Positions 30,669 to 38,790 of a stretch of 64,000 bases of DNA are shown here, piece after piece. This DNA is from Arthrobacter sp. DNA4 (GTDB lineage: Bacteria; Actinomycetota; Actinomycetes; Actinomycetales; Micrococcaceae). The stretch lies in assembly GCF_024362385.1 (NCBI RefSeq), contig NZ_CP101466.1, forward strand, positions 4,092,001 to 4,156,000. The letters are read 5' to 3'. The position numbers and the translations under genes are program-made. How positions within the stretch are numbered: the first letter of the stretch is position 1; the number at the start of each line of letters is the position of its first letter. The notes under the pieces were generated by a model. That model saw only the letters and a program-made list of their open reading frames with translations, had not been told where the DNA came from and made no database searches.

Positions 30669-30692
30669 TTCGTACCTGATGAGGAGAAGGCT

Positions 30693-32153
30693 TTGGAGCA
30701 GGTCAACGGCGACACCCTGGCGGCAGCACGCAAGGTGATCGCAGTGCACATCAACTACCCCAGTCGGGCCGCCCAGCGGGGCCGCACCCCGGCGCAGCCG
30801 TCCTACTTCCTCAAGCCTTCCAGCTCGCTGGCACTGGGCGGAAGCCCCGTTGAGCGGCCCGCCGGCTGCGAACTGCTCGGTTACGAGGGTGAGATCGCCC
30901 TGGTGATCGGCAAGGCCGCCCGCCGTGTTTCGATTGAGGACGCCTGGAACCACGTCGCGGCCGTCACCGCCAGCAACGACCTCGGCGTGTACGACCTCCG
31001 CTACGCGGACAAGGGCTCCAACCTCCGGTCCAAGGGCGGCGACGGGTTCACCCCCGTGGGCCCGGCACTGATCCCGGCAGACGCCGTCGACCCCGCCAAG
31101 CTGCGCATCCGCACCTGGCACAACGGGGACCTGGTCCAGGACGACACCACCGGGGACCTGCTCTTCCCGTTCGCCCGGCTCGTCGCGGACCTGTCCCAGC
31201 TGCTCACGCTCGAGGAAGGTGACATCATCCTTACCGGCACCCCGGCCGGCGCCTCGGTCGCCAAGCCGGGCGACGTGCTGGAAGTGGAAGTGGGGACGAT
31301 CGACGGCGGCCTGTCCACCGGCCGGCTGGTCACCACCGTTGAGGAAGGCACGACGGCGTTCGCGGACTTTGGTGCCCGGCCCAAGGTCGATGACCTGCAG
31401 CGGGAGGAAGCCTACGGTTCCCGTGAAGCCGCGGGGCTTGCCGCCGTCGGGCCTGTCCTGACCCCGGAGCTGAAAGCCAAGCTGGAGTCCGTCGCCACCG
31501 CCACCCTGTCCTCCCAGATGCGCAAGCGGGGCCTTAACAACGTCAGCATCGACGGACTGCAGGCCACCCGCCCGGACCGCCGCGTGGTGGGCCTGGCCCG
31601 CACTCTCCGCTACGTCCCCAACCGCGAGGACTTGTTCAAGACCCACGGCGGCGGCTTCAACGCCCAGAAGAAGGCCATCGACTCCGTGAACGAAGGCGAA
31701 ATCCTGGTCATGGAAGCCCGCGGTGAAAAGGGAACCGGCACTGTGGGCGACATCCTGGCCCTCCGTGCCCAGGTCCGCGGTGCCGCGGCCATCATCACCG
31801 ACGGCGGCGTCCGCGACTACTCCGCCGTGGCGGACCTGGAGATGCCCACCTACTTCGCCAATCCGCATCCGGCCGTGCTGGGCCGCCGCCACATCCCGTG
31901 GGACACGGACATCACCATCGCGTGCGGCGGAGCCACCGTCCAGCCCGGCGACATCATCGTGGCCGATTCCGACGGCATCCTGGTGATCCCCCCGGCCATC
32001 GCCGACGAACTGGTGGAGGACTGCATCCAGCAGGAGAAGGAAGAAACCTTCATCTTCGAGATGGTCAAGCAGGGCAACAGCGTGGACGGCCTCTACCCCA
32101 TGAACTCCGAATGGCAGGCAAAGTACAACGAATGGGCAGGCACCAATGAGTGA
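30693..32153 (+). CDS. Fumarylacetoacetate hydrolase domain - RraA-like domain fusion (homoprotocatechuate pathway isomerase/decarboxylase)
   Basis: 486 residues from the TTG at 30693, supported by AGGAG six bases upstream and the promoter just before it; longer readings run into the operator. Residues about 10-225 form a FAH-type domain: acidic metal ligands in LLGYEGEIALVIG, then YDLRYADKGSNLRSKGGDGF and ILTGTPAGASV. Residues about 250-486 form an RraA/HMG-aldolase-like domain: GTVGDILALRAQVRG, ITDGGVRDY and VQPGDIIVADSDGILVIP. Canonical HpaG has two FAH repeats instead. By position the fusion should do the OPET decarboxylase/HHDD isomerase steps and perhaps the CHM isomerase step, for which no hpaF is present. 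Confidence 0.85.
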   Translation: MEQVNGDTLAAARKVIAVHINYPSRAAQRGRTPAQPSYFLKPSSSLALGGSPVERPAGCELLGYEGEIALVIGKAARRVSIEDAWNHVAAVTASNDLGVYDLRYADKGSNLRSKGGDGFTPVGPALIPADAVDPAKLRIRTWHNGDLVQDDTTGDLLFPFARLVADLSQLLTLEEGDIILTGTPAGASVAKPGDVLEVEVGTIDGGLSTGRLVTTVEEGTTAFADFGARPKVDDLQREEAYGSREAAGLAAVGPVLTPELKAKLESVATATLSSQMRKRGLNNVSIDGLQATRPDRRVVGLARTLRYVPNREDLFKTHGGGFNAQKKAIDSVNEGEILVMEARGEKGTGTVGDILALRAQVRGAAAIITDGGVRDYSAVADLEMPTYFANPHPAVLGRRHIPWDTDITIACGGATVQPGDIIVADSDGILVIPPAIADELVEDCIQQEKEETFIFEMVKQGNSVDGLYPMNSEWQAKYNEWAGTNE

Positions 32154-32811
32154 GGCCACCATGGTTGCCGGCAGCAAGTCCGAGCAGGCCTACCAAGCCG
32201 TCAAGGCCCGGATCGTGGAAGGCACCTACACCCCCGGCTACCGGCTGGTCCTGGGCTCCATCGCCAAGGACCTGGGGTTCAGCGTGGTCCCCGTCCGCGA
32301 AGCCATCCGCCGGCTGGAAGCCGAAGGCCTGGTGACGTTCGAACGCAACGTGGGCGCCACCGTGGCCGGCATTGATCCCACCGAATACCTCTACACCATG
32401 CAGACCCTCAGCATCGTGGAAGGCGCCGCCACAGCGCTGTCCGCCCCGCTGATCGATCCCGCAGCCGTGGCCAGGGCCCGCGCCGTGAACGAAGAGATGC
32501 GCGCGTGCCTGGACCACTTCGACCCCGTGCGGTTCACGCAGCTCAACCAGGACTTCCACAGCGTCCTGTTCGAGCACTGCCCCAACCCCCACATCCTGGA
32601 CCTGGTGCACCGCGGCTGGAACCGGCTCGCAGCCATCCGGTCCTCCACGTTCCGCTTCGTCCCGGGCCGCGCCCGCGAGTCCGTGGATGAACACGAAAAC
32701 CTGCTGAAGCTCATCGAAACGGGAGCCGACGCAGAGCAGATCGAAAAAGCCGCCAGGCTCCACCGCTCGGCAACCCTTGACGCATATCTCGCCCAAGCAA
32801 AGCACCAGTAA
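32146..32811 (+). CDS. GntR-family (FCD type) regulator of the hpa operon
   Basis: 221 residues. Winged helix-turn-helix at about 10-75 (SEQAYQAVKARIVEGTYTPGYRLVLGSIAKDLGFSVVPVREAIRRLE pattern) and an FCD helical domain at about 90-215 with the ligand/metal set Asp-His-His (FTQLNQDFHSVLFEHC; ESVDEHENLLKLI). The start overlaps the previous gene by 8 bases, so it is made as part of the operon. The GTATAC palindrome at the operon promoter suits this family, so it probably represses its own operon with a pathway intermediate as inducer; that is inferred. Confidence 0.85.
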   Translation: MSEATMVAGSKSEQAYQAVKARIVEGTYTPGYRLVLGSIAKDLGFSVVPVREAIRRLEAEGLVTFERNVGATVAGIDPTEYLYTMQTLSIVEGAATALSAPLIDPAAVARARAVNEEMRACLDHFDPVRFTQLNQDFHSVLFEHCPNPHILDLVHRGWNRLAAIRSSTFRFVPGRARESVDEHENLLKLIETGADAEQIEKAARLHRSATLDAYLAQAKHQ

Positions 32812-32822
32812 GGACTTCAACG

Positions 32823-34334
32823 ATGACGACCTCAGTAGAAACTTCCAAGCACTACGTCCCTGAGGACCTGCCCACCCACATCCAGCACTACATCAACGGC
32901 CAGTTCGTTGACTCCGTGGGCGGCAAGACCTTCGATGTCCTGGACCCGGTGTCCAACCGGAACTACGCCACCGCCGCGGCCGGTCAAAAGGAAGACATCG
33001 ACCTCGCCGTCGCCGCAGCCCGCGAAGCGTTCGTGAATGGCCCTTGGCCGAAGATGAAGCCCCGCGAACGGGCCCGGATCCTGAACAAGATCGCCGACGC
33101 CGTCGAGGCCCAGGAAGCCCGCCTCGCCGAACTCGAAACCTTCGATACCGGCCTGCCCATTACGCAGGCCAAGGGCCAGGCCCTCCGCGCCGCCGAGAAC
33201 TTCCGCTTCTTCGCTGACCTGATCGTGGCCCAGTTTGATGACGCCATGAAGGTCCCGGGCTCGCAGATCAACTATGTGAACCGCAAACCGATCGGCGTCG
33301 CGGGCCTCATCACCCCGTGGAACACCCCGTTCATGCTCGAGTCCTGGAAGCTGGCCCCCGCGCTGGCCACCGGCAACACCGTGGTCCTCAAGCCGGCCGA
33401 GTTCACGCCGCTCTCCGCGTCGCTGTGGGCCACCATCTTCAAGGACGCCGGCCTTCCCGACGGCGTCTTCAACCTGGTCAACGGCCTGGGCGAGGAAGCC
33501 GGCGACGCGCTGGTGAAGCACCCGGACGTCCCGCTGATCTCCTTCACCGGCGAGACCACCACCGGCCAGACGATCTTCCGGAACGCCGCCGCCAACCTCA
33601 AGGGCCTCTCCATGGAGCTTGGTGGCAAGTCCCCGTGCGTCGTTTTCGCGGACGCCGACCTGGACGCCGCCATCGATTCCGCCCTGTTCGGCGTCTTCTC
33701 CCTCAACGGCGAACGCTGCACCGCCGGCTCCCGCATCCTGGTTGAGCGCGCCATCTATGACGAGTTCTGCGGGAAGTACGCCGCCCGCGCAAAGAACATC
33801 GTGGTGGGCGATCCGCACGACCCCAAGACCCAGGTGGGCGCCCTGGTCCACCCCGAGCACTACGAGAAGGTGGCATCCTACGTGGAGATCGGCAAGTCCG
33901 AAGGCCGGCTCCTGGCCGGCGGCGGCCGCCCCGACCACCTGCCCGAAGGCAACTACATCGCACCCACGGTGTTTGCCGACGTCGCCCCCGACGCCCGGAT
34001 CTTCCAGGAGGAAATCTTCGGACCCGTCGTGGCCATCACCCCGTTCGAGAACGACGACGAGGCCCTCGCCCTGGCGAACAACACCAAGTACGGCCTGGCC
34101 GCCTACATCTGGACCCAGAACCTCACCCGGGCCCACAACTTCTCGCAGAACGTCGAGGCCGGCATGGTGTGGCTGAACAGCCACAACGTCCGGGACCTGC
34201 GCACCCCGTTCGGCGGCGTCAAGGCCTCCGGGCTGGGCCACGAGGGCGGCTACCGCTCCATCGACTTCTACACCGACCAGCAGGCCGTGCACATCACGCT
34301 CGGTACCGTCCACACCCCCAAATTCGGCGCCTAA
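32823..34334 (+). CDS. hpaE: 5-carboxymethyl-2-hydroxymuconate-6-semialdehyde dehydrogenase
   Basis: 503 residues. It oxidises the ring-cleavage product CHMS to 5-carboxymethyl-2-hydroxymuconate with NAD. ALDH family marks: MELGGKSPCVVFADADLD with the general-base Glu, catalytic Cys299 in NGERCTAGSR, and EEIFGPVVAITPF. The N-terminal HYINGQFVDSVGGKTFDVLDP and the start of the catalytic domain match HpaE, and the gene is directly before hpaD. It is 11 bases after the GntR gene in the same operon. Confidence 0.92.
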   Translation: MTTSVETSKHYVPEDLPTHIQHYINGQFVDSVGGKTFDVLDPVSNRNYATAAAGQKEDIDLAVAAAREAFVNGPWPKMKPRERARILNKIADAVEAQEARLAELETFDTGLPITQAKGQALRAAENFRFFADLIVAQFDDAMKVPGSQINYVNRKPIGVAGLITPWNTPFMLESWKLAPALATGNTVVLKPAEFTPLSASLWATIFKDAGLPDGVFNLVNGLGEEAGDALVKHPDVPLISFTGETTTGQTIFRNAAANLKGLSMELGGKSPCVVFADADLDAAIDSALFGVFSLNGERCTAGSRILVERAIYDEFCGKYAARAKNIVVGDPHDPKTQVGALVHPEHYEKVASYVEIGKSEGRLLAGGGRPDHLPEGNYIAPTVFADVAPDARIFQEEIFGPVVAITPFENDDEALALANNTKYGLAAYIWTQNLTRAHNFSQNVEAGMVWLNSHNVRDLRTPFGGVKASGLGHEGGYRSIDFYTDQQAVHITLGTVHTPKFGA

Positions 34335-34371
34335 GCGCTCCCACCCACCTTTTCAAAGAAGAGAGAATCCA

Positions 34372-35451
34372 ATGACCAACTTCGTCCCCACCCCCACCGT
34401 CCCGGCACCGGACATCGTCCGCTGCGCCTACATGGAAATCGTGGTCACGGACCTCGCCAGGTCCCGTGAGTTCTACGTGGACGTCCTGGGCCTGCACGTC
34501 ACCGAGGAAGACGAGAACAACATCTACCTGCGCTCCCTGGAGGAGTTCATCCACCACAACCTGGTGCTGCGCAAGGGTCCCATCGCCGCCGTCGCGGCCT
34601 TCGCCTACCGCGTGAAGTCCCCCGCCGAGGTGGACGCCGCCGAGGCCTACTACAAGGAGCTCGGCTGCCGGGTGGAGCGCCGCAAGGAAGGCTTCACCAA
34701 GGGCATCGGCGACTCCGTCCGCGTGGAGGACCCGCTGGGCTTCCCCTACGAGTTCTTCCACGAGGTGGAGCACGTGGAGCGCCTCACCCAGCGCTACGAC
34801 CTCTACTCCGCCGGTGAACTGGTCCGTTTGGACCACTTCAACCAGGTGACCCCGGACGTCCCCAAGGGCCGCAAGTACCTGGAGGACCTGGGCTTCCGCG
34901 TCTCCGAGGACATCAAGGATTCCGACGGCGTCACCTACGCCGCGTGGATGCACCGCAAGCAGACCGTCCACGATACCGCCCTCACCGGCGGCAACGGCCC
35001 GCGCATGCACCACGTCGCGTTCGCCACCCACGAGAAGCACAACATCATCCAGATATGCGACAAGATGGGCGCCCTGCGCATCAGCGACCGGATCGAACGC
35101 GGCCCCGGCCGGCACGGCGTCTCCAACGCCTTCTACCTCTACATCCTGGACCCGGACGGCCACCGCATCGAGATCTACACCCAGGACTACTACACCGGCG
35201 ACCCGGACAACCCCACCATCACCTGGGACGTCCACGACAACCAGCGCCGCGACTGGTGGGGCAACCCCGTGGTCCCGTCCTGGTACACCGAGGCTTCCCT
35301 GGTCCTGGACCTGGACGGCAACCCGCAGCCGGTCATCGTCCGCGAGGAAAAGTCCGAGATGGCCGTGACCGTGGGCGCCGACGGCTTCTCCTACACCCGC
35401 AAGCCGGAGGGTGAAGCTGCCGAGGGCTTCAAGCTGGGAGTCCAGGTCTAA
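34372..35451 (+). CDS. hpaD: 3,4-dihydroxyphenylacetate 2,3-dioxygenase (homoprotocatechuate extradiol dioxygenase)
   Basis: 359 residues, type I extradiol dioxygenase with two vicinal-oxygen-chelate modules. The residue numbers equal those known for Brevibacterium fuscum HPCD: metal ligands His155, His214 and Glu267, acid-base His200, Asn157 and Tyr257. It opens the ring of homoprotocatechuate to CHMS. Close homologues use Fe(II) (B. fuscum) or Mn(II) (Arthrobacter MndD) with the same ligands, so the native metal cannot be read from sequence. Good ribosome site (GAGAG) before the ATG. The next gene begins 2 bases after the stop. Confidence 0.96.
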   Translation: MTNFVPTPTVPAPDIVRCAYMEIVVTDLARSREFYVDVLGLHVTEEDENNIYLRSLEEFIHHNLVLRKGPIAAVAAFAYRVKSPAEVDAAEAYYKELGCRVERRKEGFTKGIGDSVRVEDPLGFPYEFFHEVEHVERLTQRYDLYSAGELVRLDHFNQVTPDVPKGRKYLEDLGFRVSEDIKDSDGVTYAAWMHRKQTVHDTALTGGNGPRMHHVAFATHEKHNIIQICDKMGALRISDRIERGPGRHGVSNAFYLYILDPDGHRIEIYTQDYYTGDPDNPTITWDVHDNQRRDWWGNPVVPSWYTEASLVLDLDGNPQPVIVREEKSEMAVTVGADGFSYTRKPEGEAAEGFKLGVQV

Positions 35452-35453
35452 CC

Positions 35454-36239
35454 ATGCTGGAGCCGACGACGATTGAGGCCATCGCGGACGAACTGGTGCA
35501 AGCCGGCCGGACCCGCACCCCTGTCCCCCGCCTGACCGCCCGCTACCCGGAGATGACGGTGGAGGACTCCTACGCGGTGCAGCAGCTGTGGCGCCGCCGG
35601 AATGAGGACGCCGGCCGGACCCTGGTGGGGCGCAAGATCGGCCTCACGTCCAAGGCCATGCAGGCCGCCACCGGCATCACCGAACCGGACTACGGCGCCA
35701 TCTTCGACGACATGGTGCTGGAAACCGGCTGCTCCGTGGAGTGGGACCGGTACACGCATCCGCGGGTGGAGGTGGAACTGGCGTTCGTCCTGAAAGACGG
35801 GCTGAAGGGCCCGGGCGTCACCATCTTCGATGTCCTGAAGGCCACCGACTACGTGGTTCCGGCCCTCGAAATCCTGGACTCCAGGATCGAGATGGAGGGC
35901 CGGACCATCGTGGACACCATCTCGGACAACGCCGCGATGGGTGCCATGGTGATCGGCGGCAACCCGGTCAAGCCGGACGCGGTGGACCTCCGCTGGGTCT
36001 CCGCCATCCTCTACAAGAACCAGACCGTGGAGGAAACCGGTGTGGCCGCCGGAGTCCTGGACCACCCTGCCAACGGGGTCCACTGGCTGGCCAACAAGAT
36101 CGCCGCCCATGGTGACTCTTTGAAGGCCGGGGATATCATCCTGGCGGGGTCCTTCACCCGTCCCCTGTGGGTCTACAAGGGCGACACCGTGCACGCTGAC
36201 TACGGCCCCCTGGGAGTTGTGACATGCCGTTTCGAGTAG
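35454..36239 (+). CDS. hpaH: 2-oxo-hept-4-ene-1,7-dioate hydratase
   Basis: 261 residues of the MhpD/HpaH hydratase family (FAH-like fold). It adds water to 2-oxo-hept-4-ene-1,7-dioate to make 4-hydroxy-2-oxoheptanedioate. Conserved parts: [22 protein letters not shown] (residues about 60-81, a longer segment shown here only in part), the metal-binding [10 protein letters not shown] near 105, and ALEILDSRI near 140. It begins 2 bases after hpaD, without its own strong ribosome site, and overlaps hpaI by 16 bases, so the three are translated together. Confidence 0.93.
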   Translation: MLEPTTIEAIADELVQAGRTRTPVPRLTARYPEMTVEDSYAVQQLWRRRNEDAGRTLVGRKIGLTSKAMQAATGITEPDYGAIFDDMVLETGCSVEWDRYTHPRVEVELAFVLKDGLKGPGVTIFDVLKATDYVVPALEILDSRIEMEGRTIVDTISDNAAMGAMVIGGNPVKPDAVDLRWVSAILYKNQTVEETGVAAGVLDHPANGVHWLANKIAAHGDSLKAGDIILAGSFTRPLWVYKGDTVHADYGPLGVVTCRFE

Positions 36240-37030
36240 AGGACACTTTCCGCTCCGCCTTGGCTGAAGCGGGCCGTCCGCTCGCCGGGATGTGGGTCTG
36301 CTCCGGCAGCCCGCTGATCGCCGAACTCTGCGCCGGCCTGGACTGGCTCCTGGTGGACGCCGAGCACAGCCCCAACGGACTCGAATCCATCCTCGCCCAG
36401 CTGCAGGCCGTCCACGGCTACCCGGTCCACACCCTGGTCCGGCCGCCGGTCAACGACACCGTGGTGATCAAGCAGTACCTGGACCTTGGGGTGCAGAACC
36501 TGCTGATCCCCATGGTCAACTCCGTGGCCGAGGCTGAAGCCGCGGTGGCCGCGACCCGCTACCCCCCGCAGGGTGTCCGCGGAGTGGGCTCCGCACTGGC
36601 CCGCGCCGCCCGCTGGAACCGGGTACCCGATTACCTGGCCCGGGCCAACGAGACCATCAGCGTCACGGTCCAGATTGAATCCACCGCCGCCGTGGCAGCG
36701 GTGGAGGACATCCTGAAGGTGGACGGGGTGGACGCCGTCTTTATTGGGCCGTCCGACCTCGCCGCCTCCATGGGCCTGCTGGGACAGCAGGAACACCCCG
36801 AGGTGCGCGCCGCCGTCGAACACTGCCTGTCATCTGCCGCAGCGGCCGGGAAGCCCGCCGGTGTGAACGCCTTCAACCCGGACACGGCCCAGCATTACCT
36901 CACGAACGGCGCCGGCTTCATCCTGGTGGGCGCCGACGTCGCCATACTGGCCCGCGGCTCCGAAGCCCTCGCCGCAAAATACATACCGCACCCGGCGGCT
37001 GGCCCTGACGAAACCCGTCCCAGCTACTGA
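36224..37030 (+). CDS. hpaI: 4-hydroxy-2-oxoheptanedioate aldolase
   Basis: 268 residues, class II metal-dependent aldolase of the HpcH/HpaI family. It splits 4-hydroxy-2-oxoheptanedioate into pyruvate and succinate semialdehyde. Visible marks: LLVDAEHSPNG (residues 43-53) with Asp and His of the active site, QLQAVHGYPVHTLVRPPVND with the catalytic Arg, VQIESTAAV with the metal-binding Glu, and VDAVFIGPSDLAASMG with the metal-binding Asp. The start lies inside hpaH (16-base overlap). Confidence 0.93.
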   Translation: MPFRVEDTFRSALAEAGRPLAGMWVCSGSPLIAELCAGLDWLLVDAEHSPNGLESILAQLQAVHGYPVHTLVRPPVNDTVVIKQYLDLGVQNLLIPMVNSVAEAEAAVAATRYPPQGVRGVGSALARAARWNRVPDYLARANETISVTVQIESTAAVAAVEDILKVDGVDAVFIGPSDLAASMGLLGQQEHPEVRAAVEHCLSSAAAAGKPAGVNAFNPDTAQHYLTNGAGFILVGADVAILARGSEALAAKYIPHPAAGPDETRPSY

Positions 37031-37053
37031 CCCTCCCTTCCTAAGGACTTCCC

Positions 37054-38562
37054 ATGACAGTTACTGCTGCGCTGCCCCCTGCCCTCACACCGGAGCGCGA
37101 AGCCGCGCTCCTTGCTTCCGTGCCCACAGGTCTTTTGATTAACGGTGAGTGGGTGGAGGCGTCCGACGGCGGCACGTTCGATGTGCACGACCCCGCCACC
37201 GGGAAGGTCCTCGCCACCCTCGCCTCCGCCACGAGCGCCGACGCGATCGCTGCGCTGGACGCGGCCGACGCCGCCCAGGCCTCCTGGGCCCGCACCGCAC
37301 CCCGGGTACGGGCCGAGATCCTCCGGAAGGCGTTCGACCTCGTGACTGAGCGGGCGGAGGACTTCGCGCTGCTGATGACCCTGGAAATGGGCAAGCCACT
37401 GGCCGAGGCCCGCGGCGAAGTAACCTACGGGGCGGAGTTCCTGCGCTGGTTCTCCGAGGAAACCGTCCGCGACTACGGCCGCTACCTCACCACGCCCGAA
37501 GGCAAAAACAAGATCCTGGTCCAGCACAAACCCGTCGGGCCCTGCCTGCTCATCACGCCCTGGAACTTCCCGCTGGCGATGGCCACCCGCAAGGTCGCCC
37601 CCGCCGTCGCTGCCGGCTGCACCATGGTCCTCAAGCCCGCCAAGCTCACGCCGTTGACGGCGCAGTACTTCGCGCAGACCATGCTCGACGCCGGCCTGCC
37701 CGCGGGCGTGCTGAACGTCGTCGCCTCGTCCTCGGCCTCGGGGATTTCCGGGCCGCTGCTGAAGGACTCCCGGCTGCGGAAGGTCTCGTTCACCGGGTCC
37801 ACCCCGGTCGGCAAGCGCCTGATGTCCGACGCCGCGCAGAACGTCCTGCGCACCTCGATGGAGCTGGGCGGGAACGCTCCGTTCATCGTGTTCGCGGACG
37901 CGGACCTGGACGCCGCGGTTGAAGGGGCGATGGCGGCGAAGATGCGGAACATGGGCGAGGCCTGCACCGCGGCCAACCGCTTCCTCGTCCACGAAGCCGT
38001 GGCGCAGGAATTTACCCGGAAGTTCGCCGCCGCCATGGCAGCCCTGACCACCGGCCGCGGCACCGACCCGGACAGTAAAGTCGGGCCGCTGATCGACGCC
38101 GGCGCCCGCGACGACGTCCACACCCTCGTCACCGACGCCGTCCAGTCCGGGGCCGTAGCCGTCACCGGCGGCGCCCCCGTGGACGGGCCCGGCTACTTCT
38201 ACCAGCCCACCGTCCTGGCCAACGTGCCCAACGATGCAGCCATCCTGGGCCAGGAAATCTTCGGGCCCGTCGCCCCCGTCACCACCTTCAGCAGCGAGCA
38301 GCAAGCCATCGAACTGGCCAACAACACCGAGTACGGTCTCGCGTCCTACCTCTACAGCCGGGACTTCAACCGACTCCTGCGGGTGGCGGAGCAGATCGAA
38401 TTCGGGATGGTCGGGTTCAACGCCGGCGTCATTTCCAACGCCGCAGCACCCTTCGGCGGCGTCAAACAATCAGGCCTCGGACGTGAGGGCGGCTCCGAAG
38501 GCCTCGCCGAATACACCACCACCCAGTACATCGGCATCGCCGACCCCCGCGCGGCCCAATAA
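37054..38562 (+). CDS. gabD: NAD(P)-dependent succinate-semialdehyde dehydrogenase
   Basis: 502 residues. It oxidises succinate semialdehyde released by HpaI to succinate. GabD-type ALDH: TLEMGKPLAEARGEV near 110, SMELGGNAPFIVFADADLD with the base Glu, catalytic Cys304 in GEACTAANRF, and QEIFGPVAPV. It is 23 bases after hpaI and closes the pathway; a strong hairpin follows the stop. Identification as the SSA enzyme rests on both sequence pattern and position. Confidence 0.92.
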   Translation: MTVTAALPPALTPEREAALLASVPTGLLINGEWVEASDGGTFDVHDPATGKVLATLASATSADAIAALDAADAAQASWARTAPRVRAEILRKAFDLVTERAEDFALLMTLEMGKPLAEARGEVTYGAEFLRWFSEETVRDYGRYLTTPEGKNKILVQHKPVGPCLLITPWNFPLAMATRKVAPAVAAGCTMVLKPAKLTPLTAQYFAQTMLDAGLPAGVLNVVASSSASGISGPLLKDSRLRKVSFTGSTPVGKRLMSDAAQNVLRTSMELGGNAPFIVFADADLDAAVEGAMAAKMRNMGEACTAANRFLVHEAVAQEFTRKFAAAMAALTTGRGTDPDSKVGPLIDAGARDDVHTLVTDAVQSGAVAVTGGAPVDGPGYFYQPTVLANVPNDAAILGQEIFGPVAPVTTFSSEQQAIELANNTEYGLASYLYSRDFNRLLRVAEQIEFGMVGFNAGVISNAAAPFGGVKQSGLGREGGSEGLAEYTTTQYIGIADPRAAQ

Positions 38563-38571
38563 GACCGCCCA

Positions 38572-38584
38572 AACTGGCCCAGTT
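38572..38584. promoter_or_regulatory. Palindrome AACTGGCCCAGTT with a related copy at 38637-38648
   Basis: A perfect 13-base palindrome just after gabD, in the shared context CGCCCAAA. A similar copy (CGCCCAAAAGTGGGCCAGT) occurs on the other side of the terminator hairpin, about 65 bases on. They may be operators for the downstream aldehyde dehydrogenase gene or relics of a small repeat. Low confidence in function. Confidence 0.35.
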
Positions 38585-38588
38585 ATCA

Positions 38589-38620
38589 CTGCGGGACTCC
38601 GGAAACCCGGGGTCCCGCAG
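38589..38620 (+). terminator. Hairpin terminator at the end of the hpa operon
   Basis: A 14-base-pair stem (CTGCGGGACTCCGG / CCGGGGTCCCGCAG type, with one G-T pair) and a 4-base loop follows gabD by 26 bases. There is no long T run, which is usual in high-GC actinobacteria. Confidence 0.65.
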
Positions 38621-38790
38621 TCGTTAATCGCCCAAAAGTGGGCCAGTGTGACACACACCCGCCGGCGTTCGCTCCAGCACAACAGTCCTGCGCACAAAGA
38701 CAAGAGCCTGGAACGGGGTGCAACCCACACTGGGAGTAACCCGCTACGCCGACCGGCTGGCGTCCTTGCCTACTCGAAGTGGAGTATCCC

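Noticed and set aside
30507..32177. 556-residue minus-strand frame
   Set aside because: Antisense to the FAH-RraA gene, which has promoter, ribosome site and clear domains.
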